Positions 18,516-28,003 of a DNA stretch of 64,000 nucleotides are shown in pieces; the first letter of the stretch is position 1; each line of letters starts with the position of its first letter. Location: positions 186,001-250,000 of the forward strand of contig JAGTPG010000001.1 in the NCBI GenBank assembly GCA_018195615.1. Direction: 5' to 3'. The position numbers were made by a program, and so were the translations under genes. The notes beneath the pieces are model-generated. The model saw nothing but the letters and a program-made list of their open reading frames with translations, was not told the DNA's origin and did not search any database. The DNA comes from Streptomyces tuirus. GTDB lineage: Bacteria > Actinomycetota > Actinomycetes > Streptomycetales > Streptomycetaceae.

Positions 18516-18720
18516 CCGGCCGGCACGATCGACACCCCGGTGCAGATCCTGCTGGCCGACGCGAGGGCAGATCCCGCTCCGGCGCCTCGCCCCTCCCGAG
18601 GAGATCGCCGACGCCGTCCTCTTCCTCGCGTCGCCGGAGTCCTCGTACATCACCGGGGCGCCTCTCCCCGTCAACGGCGGCTACACACCTCCCCGTACCG
18701 GCCCCCGCGGTTCCCATAGA
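18516..18720 (+). pseudogene. Short-chain dehydrogenase C-terminal remnant
   Basis: PGTIDTPVQ at 18521 and [20 protein letters not shown] with [10 protein letters not shown] at about 18598-18685 are the last conserved blocks of a classical SDR. The catalytic Tyr-x3-Lys region is absent, the two blocks lie in different frames, and the final frame has no stop before the next gene start. A glycine-rich SDR start is seen at 16884, on the far side of the HAD and RidA genes. Confidence 0.65.
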
Positions 18721-18738
18721 ACAGATGAAGGACACACC

Positions 18739-20140
18739 ATGAAAGCCCCCGCGGCACCACCCCGAAACGGAGAGCTCGGCTTCTGGGTGGCCCAACTGGC
18801 CGACAAGAGGCCGTCGTTCCCCGCTTCACCGGCCAGGACTCCGTCGACGTGGCCATTGTCGGCGGCGGCTACACCGGCCTGTGGGCGGCGTACTTCGCCA
18901 AGAAGCTCGAACCGTCGCTCACGGTGGCCGTCTTCGAGGCCGAGCAGGTGGGCTACGGCGCGTCAGGGCGCAACGGTGGCTGGCTCTCGGCGATGCCTCC
19001 GGGAAACCGTGCCACCTTCGCCCGCGCCGGAGGAGGGCTGGAGGCGAGCCGGGCACTGCAGCAGGAGTTCGTCGCAGGCGTCGACGCGGTCCTGGACATC
19101 CTCCGGGCCGAGGGCATCGATGCGGATCAGCACAAGGGCGGCGCACTCGTCGCCGCCCACACTCGGGCGGGACTGGGCCGACTGGTGGCCAGACGTGATG
19201 CCGACCTGAAGTACGGGCTGACCGACGACGAAGTCCACCTGCTCGACCGGGACGAGTTCCAGTCCACGATCAACATCTCCACCGTCCACGGCGGGCTCTT
19301 CTACAAGCACTGCGCGAGGATCCACCCGCGAAGCTCGTCTACGGCCTCGCCGACACCCTGACCTCCATGGGGGTGACGATCTACGCGGGCAGCCGCGTGG
19401 ACAGTGTCGAGGGCAAGACCCTCACCCTGGCCGACGGACGCGTCACCGCGGCGAAGACGTTCATCTGCACCGAAGGCTATTCGGGACCGCTGCTCGGCAG
19501 CCGGACCCTGATCCCTGTCAACTCCTCGATGATCGTGACCAAGCCCCTGCCGCAGGAGGCGTGGCAGCAGATCGGCTGGGAGGGGCCCCAGTGCCTCAAC
19601 GACTCCGCGCACACGTTCATCTACGCCCAGCGGACGTCGGACGGCCGTATCGCCATGGGTGGCCGTGGTGTCCCCTACCGCTTCAGGTCCGGTACGGGAG
19701 GAGCCGGTGCGACCGCCCAGTCCACCATCGACCTGATCTCGCACAAGCTCGGATCCTTCTTCCCGGGCATCCCCTTCGAGGTGGACCACGCCTGGTCGGG
19801 AGTCCTGGGCGTCACACGGGACTGGAACGGCGGCGTGCACTGGGACCCGGCATCCTGTATCGGATCGTCCACCGGCTACGCGGGGCACGGCGTCACGGCA
19901 GCCTATGTCGGCGGCAGGACCCTCGCTGAGCTCGCCTTCGAGAGGGAAACCGAACGGACCACTCTCCCCTGGGTCGGCTACCGGGCACGGAAGTGGGAGC
20001 CGGAACCCTTTCGCTGGCTGGGTGTTCACGCCATGTACCGGCTCTTCGGTGTCGCCGACCACTGGGAAGAGCGCAGGGGCTCCAGCAAGACCTCACTCCT
20101 GGCCAGATTCGGCAGCCGCCTCGCCGGACTTCACGAGTAA
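18739..20140 (+). CDS. FAD-dependent oxidoreductase, DAO family (two frameshifts)
   Basis: Amine or amino-acid oxidase-type flavoprotein (PuuB-like group). The FAD-binding motif is [20 protein letters not shown], with [13 protein letters not shown] typical of gamma-glutamylputrescine-oxidase relatives. The C-terminal FAD contact is [17 protein letters not shown]. The frame breaks near 18812 (one G missing in GACAAGAGG) and near 19330 (one C missing in CACCCGCG). Repaired, it is about 467 residues from ATG 18739 to 20140. The product of such an enzyme would be an imine, which links it to the upstream RidA gene. Confidence 0.82.
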
Positions 20141-20160
20141 ACGAAAAGGGAACTGCTGTC

Positions 20161-21305
20161 ATGGACGCACAACTCGCAGTCATCGGCTTGGGCAGCATCG
20201 GAAGCATGGCCCTGTGGCAGGCCTCCCGACTGTCCGACTCGGTAGTCGGTTTCGAGGCCGCCACCCCCGCTCACGGCCGCAGTGCCGTCGGCGGAGACAC
20301 CCGCCTGTTCCGCATGATCTACCTCGGCAGGCCCGATTACTACCCCATCATCGAACGCTCCCGCGGCCTGTGGGCCGAGCTCGAAGCGGAAACCGGGCAG
20401 GACATCCTCACCACTACCGGGGGGCTGTCCATCGGGACGGCGAACGGCAGCTTCATCAACAGCCTCCTCGAGGCCACGCGCGTCAACGGAGCCGAGCACA
20501 GCGTCCTCAGCCGGGAGGAGATGGCGGAACGCTATCCCCAGCACAACCTCCGCCCCGACGACTGCGCCGTCTACGACCCCCGCGCCGGCGTTCTGCGCAC
20601 CGACCGCGCCGTCAGCGCCGCCGTCGCGGCGGCCCAGGCGAACGGTGCCACCGTCCTTCAGAACACACCCGTGGACAGCATCACCGAAACCGACCACGGC
20701 GTCGTCGTCACCTCGGGCGACAGAACCTGGACATTCGAGAAGGTCATCGTCGCCTCGGGCGGCTGGTCCCGCAGGCTCATGCCCGACCACCTCAAGGCCG
20801 TCACCGAAACCCACCGGATCGTCCTGACCTGGTTCATCGCCGAAGACGGCACCCAGTTCTCGCCGGAGAACTTCCCCGCCTTCAGCCGGTGGTACGAGGA
20901 TCGCTCCATGTACGGCGCACCCGCCGTCGACGGCGTGACGGTCAAGGCATCGGTGGACGGACCGCTGGCCGGGCGCGCAAGGGCGACCCCGACCCGGACG
21001 CCGTGCCCAGAGAACTCACCCGGGAAGAAACCGAAAAGGTCACCGAGATCGTCACCGAATTCTTCCCCGGCCTGATCCCCACCATCGCGCGCTCCGACGC
21101 CTTCCCCGACCTTTTCACCGAGGACAGGCATCCCCTCGTGGGCTGGCTGAACGAGAACAGCAGGATCTACTGCGCCACCGGATTCTCCGGAAAGGGCTTC
21201 AAAATGGCCACCGGCTACGGCCACATCGCCGCACACGAGGCGCTCGGCAAGCAGACCATCGAAGGCCTGGACTTCGTGCGTCCGGACCGGTTCAAGACCA
21301 GGTAG
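20161..21305 (+). CDS. N-methyl-tryptophan/sarcosine oxidase-like flavoprotein (frameshifted near 20975)
   Basis: MSOX/SolA-like FAD enzyme, start ATG 20161, 20 nt after the previous stop. Motifs: LAVIGLGSIGSMALWQASRL (FAD Rossmann), GDTRLFRMIYLG, and the C-terminal ATGFSGKGFKMATGYGHIAA. In SolA and sarcosine oxidase a Cys in a CxYTxTPD segment binds FAD covalently. Here the matching place reads SDAFPDLFTEDRHPLVG with no Cys, so flavin binding may be non-covalent. One missing base near 20975 (after PLAGR) breaks the frame; repaired length is about 381. Probable last gene of the operon. Confidence 0.8.
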
Positions 21306-21491
21306 CCGCCCACTCCGGCCGCCTCGGCGCAGTGGCCTCGGTATCGCCATCCGGCTGGGGGTAATTGCGGGACTCAACCCGGGGCACGGCCCGGACCTCC
21401 CGCCCCGCAGGTTCCGCCGGACACGGAGTCACCCCGTGCCGCACAAGCTGCGCGGTGCTCAGCAATTCCGCAGGGCGTCGGCCCATGAGTG

Positions 21492-21520
21492 AGCGGCCAG
21501 GTCCTCAGGATCTGGCCGCT
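21492..21520 (-). terminator. Terminator hairpin of the tRNA gene
   Basis: AGCGGCCAG and CTGGCCGCT form a perfect 9-bp stem with an 11-nt loop, 9 nt beyond the 3' end of the tRNA on its strand. Confidence 0.65.
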
Positions 21521-21528
21521 CTGCTGTG

Positions 21529-21602
21529 CAGGGGCGGCAGGATTTGAACCTGCGGCGTGCGGGTTTGGAATCCGCTGCTCTGGCCGGCTGAGCTACGCCC
21601 CT
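21529..21602 (-). tRNA. tRNA-Trp (anticodon CCA)
   Basis: On the reverse strand a 7-bp acceptor stem AGGGGCG/CGCCCCT, then TA, D-stem GCTC/GAGC, and anticodon loop TTCCAAA between GCGGA and CCCGC. The T-arm is GCAGG-TTCAAAT-CCTGC and the discriminator is G. CCA is read at positions 34-36. The anticodon stem has an A.C mismatch at 31-39, unusual for a housekeeping tRNA-Trp. The 3' CCA is not fully encoded (G-CA follows). Confidence 0.8.
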
Positions 21603-21797
21603 TCGGTAGGTGGAGCCTGGCACGGGGGCGGGTCCCTCTGCCACCGGATTTCGGGCTGAGCGTCCGCCTCTGGACGTGGGCAGCACCGGCTAAGCCAGCC
21701 GGCCTTCGTACGTCTTCCGGCAGGCAGCTGGGAGGCGGTAGGAACTACCCAACCGCCTTCCGTCCGGCGGCCACCAACGCCGAAGCGTTCCCGCAGG

Positions 21798-22762
21798 TCA
21801 GCGCACCCTTCCCCGCGGTTTCAACGGCAGCGGCGGCAGTTCCGGTGCAGGCAGTGGAGCCCCGTCGTACCCCTTCACTTCCCCGAACCGCGTCCCCTCC
21901 GTCCAGTCCCGCCGCGCCTGCTCGATCTCCTCCTGCGACCGTCCGATCCAGTTCCAGAACATGATCAGTTCCTCTTCGAACGGTTCGCCGCCCAGGAGCA
22001 TCAGGCCCGCGTCCGACTCCGCGCGGAGCGGGAGTTCGCTGCGGCCGCAGCCGAGGTAGAGCATCGAGCCGGGCAGGACCGGGACGCCGTCGACGTGGGC
22101 CTCGCCGGACATGGACAGGACCGCGTACTCGAAGTCCGGTTCCAGGGGGAGGCGTACGTCCGCGCCTCGGGTGAGGGCGAGGTCGGCGCCGACGATCGGG
22201 GTGTACGCCGTGCCCGGCGAGGTCGCGCCGTCGAGGTCGCCGAGGATCAGGGTGGCCGCGAGGCCGGGTGCCGTGACGACCGGCAGGTCGGCGTGGTGTT
22301 CGAAGCGCGGCTCGGTGTGGCGGTGGCCGTCCGGGAGGGCGACCCACAGTTGCGCACCGTGCAGGAAACGGGCGTGCGAGCGCGGGCTCTCCTCCGAGTG
22401 GCTGATCGCCCGGCCGGAGGTCATCAGGCCGAGCTCGCGCGGGCGGATCATCTGCAGGCTGCCGGTGGAGTCGCGGTGCAGGACCTCCCCTCGTGCAGCC
22501 AGCTCACCGTCTGCAGACCCATGTGAGGGTGCGGCGGCACCTGCATGCCGGGCTCGTCGGCGATGTCGTCCGGCCCGTAGTGGTCGACGAAGCACCAGGC
22601 CCCGACCATACGGCGGCCCAGGTTGGGCAGCAGCCTGCGGACCTCGCTGGACTCGCCCAGCCTGACCTGGCGAGGACTGAGGAGTTCACGCACCGGCTCC
22701 GCCACGACGAAGCCGCGGCCGCCGCACAGGGCGGGAGCCGCCTCGCGCTCAAGATTGCTCAT
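21798..22762 (-). CDS. Pirin family protein (frameshifted near 22490)
   Basis: Bicupin protein of about 321 residues. The N-terminal cupin carries the metal-binding HPHMGLQTVSWLHEG segment and the preceding VDHYGP; then LMTSGRAISHSEESP and the C-terminal cupin GEPFEEELIMFWNWIGRSQEE complete the pirin pattern. One G is missing in GAGGGGAGG (HEGEVLHRDS restored). Bacterial pirins are quercetinase-like or regulatory iron proteins. Start ATG 22762. A truncated MarR gene lies head-to-head. Confidence 0.85.
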
Positions 22763-22839
22763 GGCGCACAACCTAGTCCGGCGGGCGGCCTCCCGTCAGC
22801 GCGTCATTCGGGCCGCCCGGGCGCGTCCTCACCTTCACG

Positions 22840-23132
22840 AGTCACTCGAGCCGCTCTACGTGTCGAAACTCGCCCGCGCGCTGGAGACCGCCGGCCTCCT
22901 GGAGCGCACCCGGGACCCTCGCGATCCACGCGCCGTGCAGCTCTCGCTGACCGAGCAGGGCCGCGAGGTCACCGGGCGGGCGATCAAGGTCGTCCACGGG
23001 CTCCTGCAGCAGCTCATGGAGCCGCTCGGCGGCCTCGACAGCGCGCGGGCACGGGAGCTGGAACGCGACCTGACGGCCCTGCTCGACGCACCTCTTGATC
23101 CCTTCAGCGAGAACGAGACGGAGCAGCCATGA
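22840..23132 (+). pseudogene. MarR-family regulator, N-terminally truncated
   Basis: The translation EPLYVSKLARALETAGLLER followed by TRDPRDPRAVQLSLTEQG and the C-terminal dimerisation helix is the recognition helix, wing and last helix of a MarR protein. The first ~60 residues, including the N-terminal helix and start, are missing; upstream sequence runs into the pirin start. The stop overlaps the next start (ATGA), so the original pair was translationally coupled. Confidence 0.6.
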
Positions 23133-23572
23133 CCACCACCCCTCTGGTCGACCCCCGCGTGATCGCCCTGGCCCACTACGCCGGACGGGCGGTCCTGGAG
23201 AACGCGCCGGCCCGGCACGGTGTCACCTTCCAGCAGTCCGTCACCCTCCGGCTCGCCGCCACGGCCGGCGGCCCGGTCGAACGCGAGCAGCTCGTCGACG
23301 GTGTCGTCGGAGCGTTGAAGATCGACCCGGCCCAGGTGCACGGCGTGATCGAGCAGCTGGTCGCCGCGGAACTGCTGGCACCGGTCGAGGCGGCGGGCGT
23401 GCGGATCACGGACGCCGGGCGGGAGCTGTACACCAGGACGGCCGGCGAGACGGCGCCCGTCACCGCCCGGATCTACGCCGGCATCCCGGAGGAGGACCTG
23501 GCCGTCGCCGGACGGGTGCTGGGCCTGATCGCCGAGCGGGCGAACGCCGAGTCGGCCACCCTCCCCAAGTAG
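23129..23572 (+). CDS. MarR-like winged-helix protein
   Basis: A 147-residue protein starting MTTTPLVDPRVIALAHYAGR. The middle part (VTLRLAATAGGPVEREQLVD, VIEQLVAAELLAPVEAAGVR, ITDAGRELY) has the helix-turn-helix and wing spacing of MarR-type regulators. ATGA overlap couples it to the truncated MarR remnant upstream. It may form a heteromeric regulator pair with that product in relatives where both are intact. Confidence 0.65.
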   Translation: MTTTPLVDPRVIALAHYAGRAVLENAPARHGVTFQQSVTLRLAATAGGPVEREQLVDGVVGALKIDPAQVHGVIEQLVAAELLAPVEAAGVRITDAGRELYTRTAGETAPVTARIYAGIPEEDLAVAGRVLGLIAERANAESATLPK

Positions 23573-23622
23573 TGGAATATTGAACCAACAGGTTCGGTTG
23601 TGGGCCTCGAAGGAGGCAACCA

Positions 23623-23991
23623 GTGAACACGATCCACACGACCCGAGACGCGGCGTACTACGCCCACGGCACACCGGCGGAGCGCTGGGAGCGGGCGCAG
23701 ATGTTCTTCGACGCCAAGGACTACGCCGCCGCCGCGCGCGTCCTGGGCGGGCTGGTCGAGGAGGTGCCCGAGCAGACCGGACCGCGGCTGCTGCTGGCGC
23801 GCTCCTACTACCACTCGGCCCAACTGTGGCGCGCCGAGGCCGAGTTGCGAACGATCGTCGAGCGGGACCCCGTCGAGCACTACGCCCGGCTGATGCTGGG
23901 CCGCACGCTCCAGCGGCAGGGGCGGCACGAGGAGGCCGCGTCGCATCTGCGGATCGCCTCGGCGCTGGCGGGTGACTTCGAGCAACACTGA
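23623..23991 (+). CDS. Tetratricopeptide-repeat protein
   Basis: A small 122-residue protein, GTG start at 23623 behind GGAGG. Three helix pairs of TPR type are visible: AERWERAQMFFDAKDYAAAA, TGPRLLLARSYYHSAQLWRA and EHYARLMLGRTLQRQGRHEE, covering nearly the whole protein. No signal peptide or membrane segment. Such minimal TPR proteins act as protein-binding adaptors; the partner is unknown. It ends at a strong bidirectional terminator. Confidence 0.8.
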   Translation: MNTIHTTRDAAYYAHGTPAERWERAQMFFDAKDYAAAARVLGGLVEEVPEQTGPRLLLARSYYHSAQLWRAEAELRTIVERDPVEHYARLMLGRTLQRQGRHEEAASHLRIASALAGDFEQH

Positions 23992-24001
23992 CCGCCGCCC
24001 T

Positions 24002-24047
24002 CACGCGCCGGTGCCCGGCTCCTCGCGGAGCCGGGCACCGGCGCGTG
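24002..24047. terminator. Strong bidirectional terminator, perfect 21-bp stem
   Basis: CACGCGCCGGTG... pairs perfectly over 21 bp with its reverse complement around the 4-nt loop TCGC. It lies between the convergent TPR gene (stop 23991) and the PepSY gene (stop 24059) and would terminate both. Confidence 0.85.
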
Positions 24048-24058
24048 CCGCGGGTCCG

Positions 24059-25467
24059 CTACTGCGCGGAGGTTCCGGCCCCGTACGACCGCCGCCCCCG
24101 TCGGTAGGCGATCTCGCCCAGCAGGACGTCCACCGCGAGGAAGGCCGCCAGCGGGATTCCGAACAGGGGCAGGAAGTAGCCGAGTACGGCGACACCCGCC
24201 AGCAGCGGTACCAGGATCCGCGGTGGCACCTGCTGCCAGGCGCCGCGCGGGATCGGCCGGCCGAAGGCGGAGCCGCGGCCGCGCTGCCACCACATCCGGT
24301 AGCCCCACACGATCAGCAGGACGAGGCCGAGCGCGAGCAGCATCAGGGCGATCTGGTTGGCCAGGCCGAACAGGATGCCGGTGTGCAGGTCGATGCCCCA
24401 GCGGGTGAGCTTCGCGAGGACCGGGTAGTCGGCGAACCGCAGGACGTCGGTGACCTCGCCGCTCGCCGGGTCGATCGCGACGGAGTCCTGCTTCTCGGGC
24501 CAGCTGCGCTGCACCTGCTTCACGACGTACGCCGACTGCGCGTCGGCCGGCGGCACGATCTCCACCGGATCACCGAGGCCCTCGGCCCGCGCCGCCGCGA
24601 GGACCTTGTCGAGTCCCACGCCGTGCGCGGCGTCTCCCGCCTGCCCGGCGGCGGAGCCGTGGCCGGCGTGTTCACCGCCCGTCGACGCCGCCACCGACGG
24701 GGTGGCCTGGCCCAGCGAGGTCCGCAGCTCGTCGATGTTGGCCCCGGCGTAGGCCGACCAGGTCAGACCGGTCGCCGAGAGGAAGAGGAAGCCTGCCGCG
24801 GCCCACACGCCGACGCTGCCGTGCAGTCCGAGCGTGCGGCGCCGCCCGCTGGTCCCCCGCACCGTGCGCAGCGCACGGCGGCGGGAGAACCACAGCACCA
24901 GCCCGCCGGCCGAGATCACCCACAGCCAGCTGGCCGCCAGCTCGCTGTACAGCCGCCCCGACTCCCCCAGGTGCAGGTCCCGGTGGAACTCGTCGATCCA
25001 GGTGCGCAGCGGCAGCGCGCCGGTCGAGCCGTACTGTTCGAGGGAGCCGCGCACCTTCGCGGTGTACGGGTCGACGAAGACGGCGAGTGTGTGGCCCTCG
25101 CCGACGCCCGGGACACCGGACAGCATCACCCGCGTCGTCGCGTCGGCCTCGGGTGAGGGGCGTACGGCCGAGACCGTGCCCTCGGGTGGGCCTTGCGGGC
25201 GGCGGCCACCTGCTCACTGATCGGCATCTTCCGCTCGCCGGCGGGGACGGTCAGTTCGTGGTCGTACACGACCTTCTCGGCCTGGAAGGAGGCGGCGTAC
25301 AGCAGGCCGGTGACGGCGGCGACGAGGAGGAACGGCGCCACCAGCACCCCGGCGTAGAAGTGCAGGCGGAGGATCAGCGGACGCAGCGGGGCCCAGCTGT
25401 TCTTCGACGCTGCCGGGGCGGTCTCTTGCGGGGCTTCGTCCGTCGTGGTCGAGGGAGCGGTGGTCAT
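24059..25467 (-). CDS. PepSY-associated TM helix protein (frameshifted near 25178)
   Basis: Inner-membrane protein of about 469 residues with four main helices: LHFYAGVLVAPFLLVAAVTG near residue 40, ASWLWVISAGGLVLWFSRRR, VGVWAAAGFLFLSATGLTWS and LMLLALGLVLLIVWGYRMWW. Two PepSY-like outside domains are recognisable (VFVDPYTAKVRGS; DSVAIDPASGEVTDVL). The family is often iron-uptake- or redox-associated. One missing C in CACCCGAGG splits it (HPEGTVSAVRPSPEAD restored). Start ATG 25467. Confidence 0.82.
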
Positions 25468-25620
25468 CGGCGGGCTTCTCCGGGGGACGTCTTCTGAGCC
25501 ACCGCACTGCGGTGGCGGCCGTTGCGGTGCAGTAGTCGGGGCGGCGGGGCATCCAGTTCCCGGCAAGTACCTGTGATGTGCGTCACACTGGGGGTGGTGG
25601 TGCCGTGTCATCCTGACGCG

Positions 25621-26265
25621 ATGGGAACTCCGAGCGATCGCGCACCTCTGGCCGAGCGAGTCGAGGAACTCCTCGCCGGCGGTGGCCCGTTGCCCATCGT
25701 CGCGGCCGGCGATCCGGTGCTGCGGCGCGGCACCGAGCCCTACGACGGTCAGCTGGGGCCCGCGCTGCTGGCCCGGTTCGTCGAGGCCCTGCGGATCACC
25801 ATGCGCGCGGCGCCCGGGGTGGGTCTGGCGGCGCCCCAGGTCGGTGTGCCGCTCAGGATCGCGGTGATCGAGGACCCGGCGCCCGTACCGGAGGAAGTGC
25901 GTCTCGCACGCGGGCGGGTGCCGCAGCCGTTCCGGGTGCTGGTCAATCCGGCCTATGAGCCCGTCGGCGGCACGCGTGCCGCGTTCTTCGAGGGCTGTCT
26001 GAGCGTGCCGGGCTGGCAGGCGGTGGTGGCACGGCCCGCCGAGGTGCGGCTGACCGGGCAGGACGAGCACGGGCACACGGTGGACGAGGTGTTCAGCGGC
26101 TGGCCGGCACGGATCGTGCAGCACGAGACCGACCATCTCGACGGCGTTCTCTATCTCGACCGGGCCGAGTCGCGTTCGCTGTCGTCCAACCGGGCGGTGA
26201 CGGAGCGCTGGGCGCAGCCGACGCCGGAGGAGGCCGCGCGGGCGCTGGGCTTCGATCTGCCCTGA
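25621..26265 (+). CDS. def: Peptide deformylase
   Basis: Removes the formyl group from nascent-chain fMet, a metalloenzyme acting at the ribosome exit. All three motifs are present in the 214-residue product: GVGLAAPQVG at about residue 66, EGCLSVPG (metal Cys) at about 122 and QHETDHLDG (two metal His and the catalytic Glu) at about 165. Start ATG 25621. Streptomycetes carry several def copies; this one stands alone beside an ABC-F gene, also a translation factor. Confidence 0.95.
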   Translation: MGTPSDRAPLAERVEELLAGGGPLPIVAAGDPVLRRGTEPYDGQLGPALLARFVEALRITMRAAPGVGLAAPQVGVPLRIAVIEDPAPVPEEVRLARGRVPQPFRVLVNPAYEPVGGTRAAFFEGCLSVPGWQAVVARPAEVRLTGQDEHGHTVDEVFSGWPARIVQHETDHLDGVLYLDRAESRSLSSNRAVTERWAQPTPEEAARALGFDLP

Positions 26266-26317
26266 GGCACCGGAAATCGGAGGCGCCCCGCACGGCACCT
26301 CCGCTACGGTGCTTCCT

Positions 26318-26341
26318 ATGTCTACGCCCCGAATCTCCTAG
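26318..26341 (+). CDS. Possible 7-codon leader peptide MSTPRIS upstream of ABC-F
   Basis: ATG TCT ACG CCC CGA ATC TCC TAG lies 58 nt before the ABC-F start. TACGGT, a good -10 box, ends 7 nt before this ATG, so the transcript could start at or near the A of ATG (leaderless, frequent in actinobacteria). Short uORFs in front of ABC-F genes can mediate ribosome-dependent attenuation in Firmicutes and actinobacteria. No terminator/anti-terminator pair was worked out here. Confidence 0.4.
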   Translation: MSTPRIS

Positions 26342-26399
26342 CCAAGGACCCGCTTCCACGCCACCCGTGTGTCCTCTTGCTTGTTCGGAGCGTTTTCTC

Positions 26400-27991
26400 A
26401 TGATCACCGTTCGTGACGTCGACGTGCGTGTGGGCGCGCGTCTGCTGCTGTCCGGCGTCTCCTTCCACGTCTCCCCGGCGACCGCATCGGCCTCGTCGGC
26501 CCCAACGGCGCGGGAAAGACGACCCTGTTGCACACCCTGGCGGGCGCCTTGCGGCCCGCCGCCGGCACCGTCGCCCGCACCGGTGGCGTCGGCCATCTCC
26601 CGCAGGACTCCCGCGCCGCCGACCAGTCGGTCACCGTCACCGACCGGATCCTGTCCGCTCGCGGCCTGGACCAGGCCGTACGGGCACTGCGCCGCGCCGA
26701 GGCCGCGATGGCCGACGGCGCGGAGCGGTCGATGAACGCCTATGTGCGGGCCGAGGCCGAGTTCCAGACGCGCGGCGGCTACGCGGCCGAGGCGGAGGCC
26801 GCCCGGGTCGCCGCCGGTCTCGGTCTGCCGACGGACCTGATGGAACGGCGGCTCAGCGCGCTGTCGGGTGGTCAGCGCCGGCGCGTGGAGCTGGCCCGGA
26901 TCCTGTTCGCCGGGCACAGCACGCTGCTGCTGGACGAGCCGACGAACCATCTGGACGCGGACTCGATCGCGTGGCTGCGCACCTTCCTGACGAGCCATCA
27001 GGGCGGGCTGATGATGATCAGCCACGACACGTCCCTGCTGGCCGGCACCGTGAACCGGGTCTTCCACCTGGACCCGGTGCGGGCGGTGCTCGACGTCCAC
27101 AACACCGGCTGGGACGCCTACCTGGACCAGCGGGACGCCGACGAGCGGCGACGGACGCGTGAGCGGGCGAACGCCGAGCGCAAGGCGGCGGCGTTGCACG
27201 CCCAGGCCGACAGGATGCGGTCCCGGGTGGCGACCGCGGTGGCCGCGCGGAACATGGCCCGGCGCGCCGACCGGATGCTCGCGGACCTCGAACCGGCCCG
27301 GCGCAGCGAGAAGACGGCCCGGATCCGGCTGCCCGAGCCGGCGCCCTGCGGCCGGATCCCGCTCGGCGCCGTCAGCCTGACGCGGTCGTACGACGGGCGG
27401 CACGTCCTGCGCGGCGTCGATCTGGCCGTCGACCGGGGCAGCCGCCTGGTGGTGCTCGGTCCCAACGGCGCCGGGAAGACGACCCTGTTGCGCATCCTCG
27501 CCGGGCAGGACACTCCGGACAGCGGCCGGGTGGTGCACGGCCACGGACTGCGCCTGGGCTACTTCGCCCAGGAACACGACACGCTGGCCCCGGAGTCGAC
27601 GGTCCGTGAGCACCTGTCAGGTGCGGCCCCGCACCTCACCGACGGTGAAGTCCGCCAGGTCCTCGGCTCCTTCCTGTTCTCCGGCGACGACACCGCCAAG
27701 TGCGTCGGCGTCCTCTCGGGCGGCGAGAAGACCCGCCTCGCCCTGGCGGGCCTGGTCCACTCGGGCGCCAACGTCCTGCTCCTCGACGAGCCCACCAACA
27801 ACCTCGACCCGGCCTCCCGGGCCGAGGTCCTGGCCGCGGTGGGCACGTACCCGGGCGCGATCGTCATGGTCACGCACGACGAGGGCGCCGTCGACGCACT
27901 GCGCCCGGACCGGGTCCTGCTGCTGCCGGAGGCGGAGGAGGACCTGTGGAGCGACGACTACCGGGAGTTGGTGGTGCCCGCGCACGCGTGA
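26400..27991 (+). CDS. ABC-F family ATPase (frameshifted near 26476)
   Basis: Soluble twin-ATPase protein acting on ribosomes rather than in transport. Domain 1: GLVGPNGAGKTT at about residue 34, LSGGQRRRVEL, LLLDEPTNHLDADS. A charged linker (DERRRTRERANAERKAAALH) lies between. Domain 2: VLGPNGAGKTT, LSGGEKTRLALAG, LLLDEPTNNLDPAS. No membrane segments, about 530 residues. The frame breaks between SFHVSP and GDRIGLVG (one G missing). It could be a housekeeping translation factor or an antibiotic-resistance ABC-F; the leader ORF in front favours inducible expression. Confidence 0.88.
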
Positions 27992-28003
27992 CCCTGACGG
28001 GGC

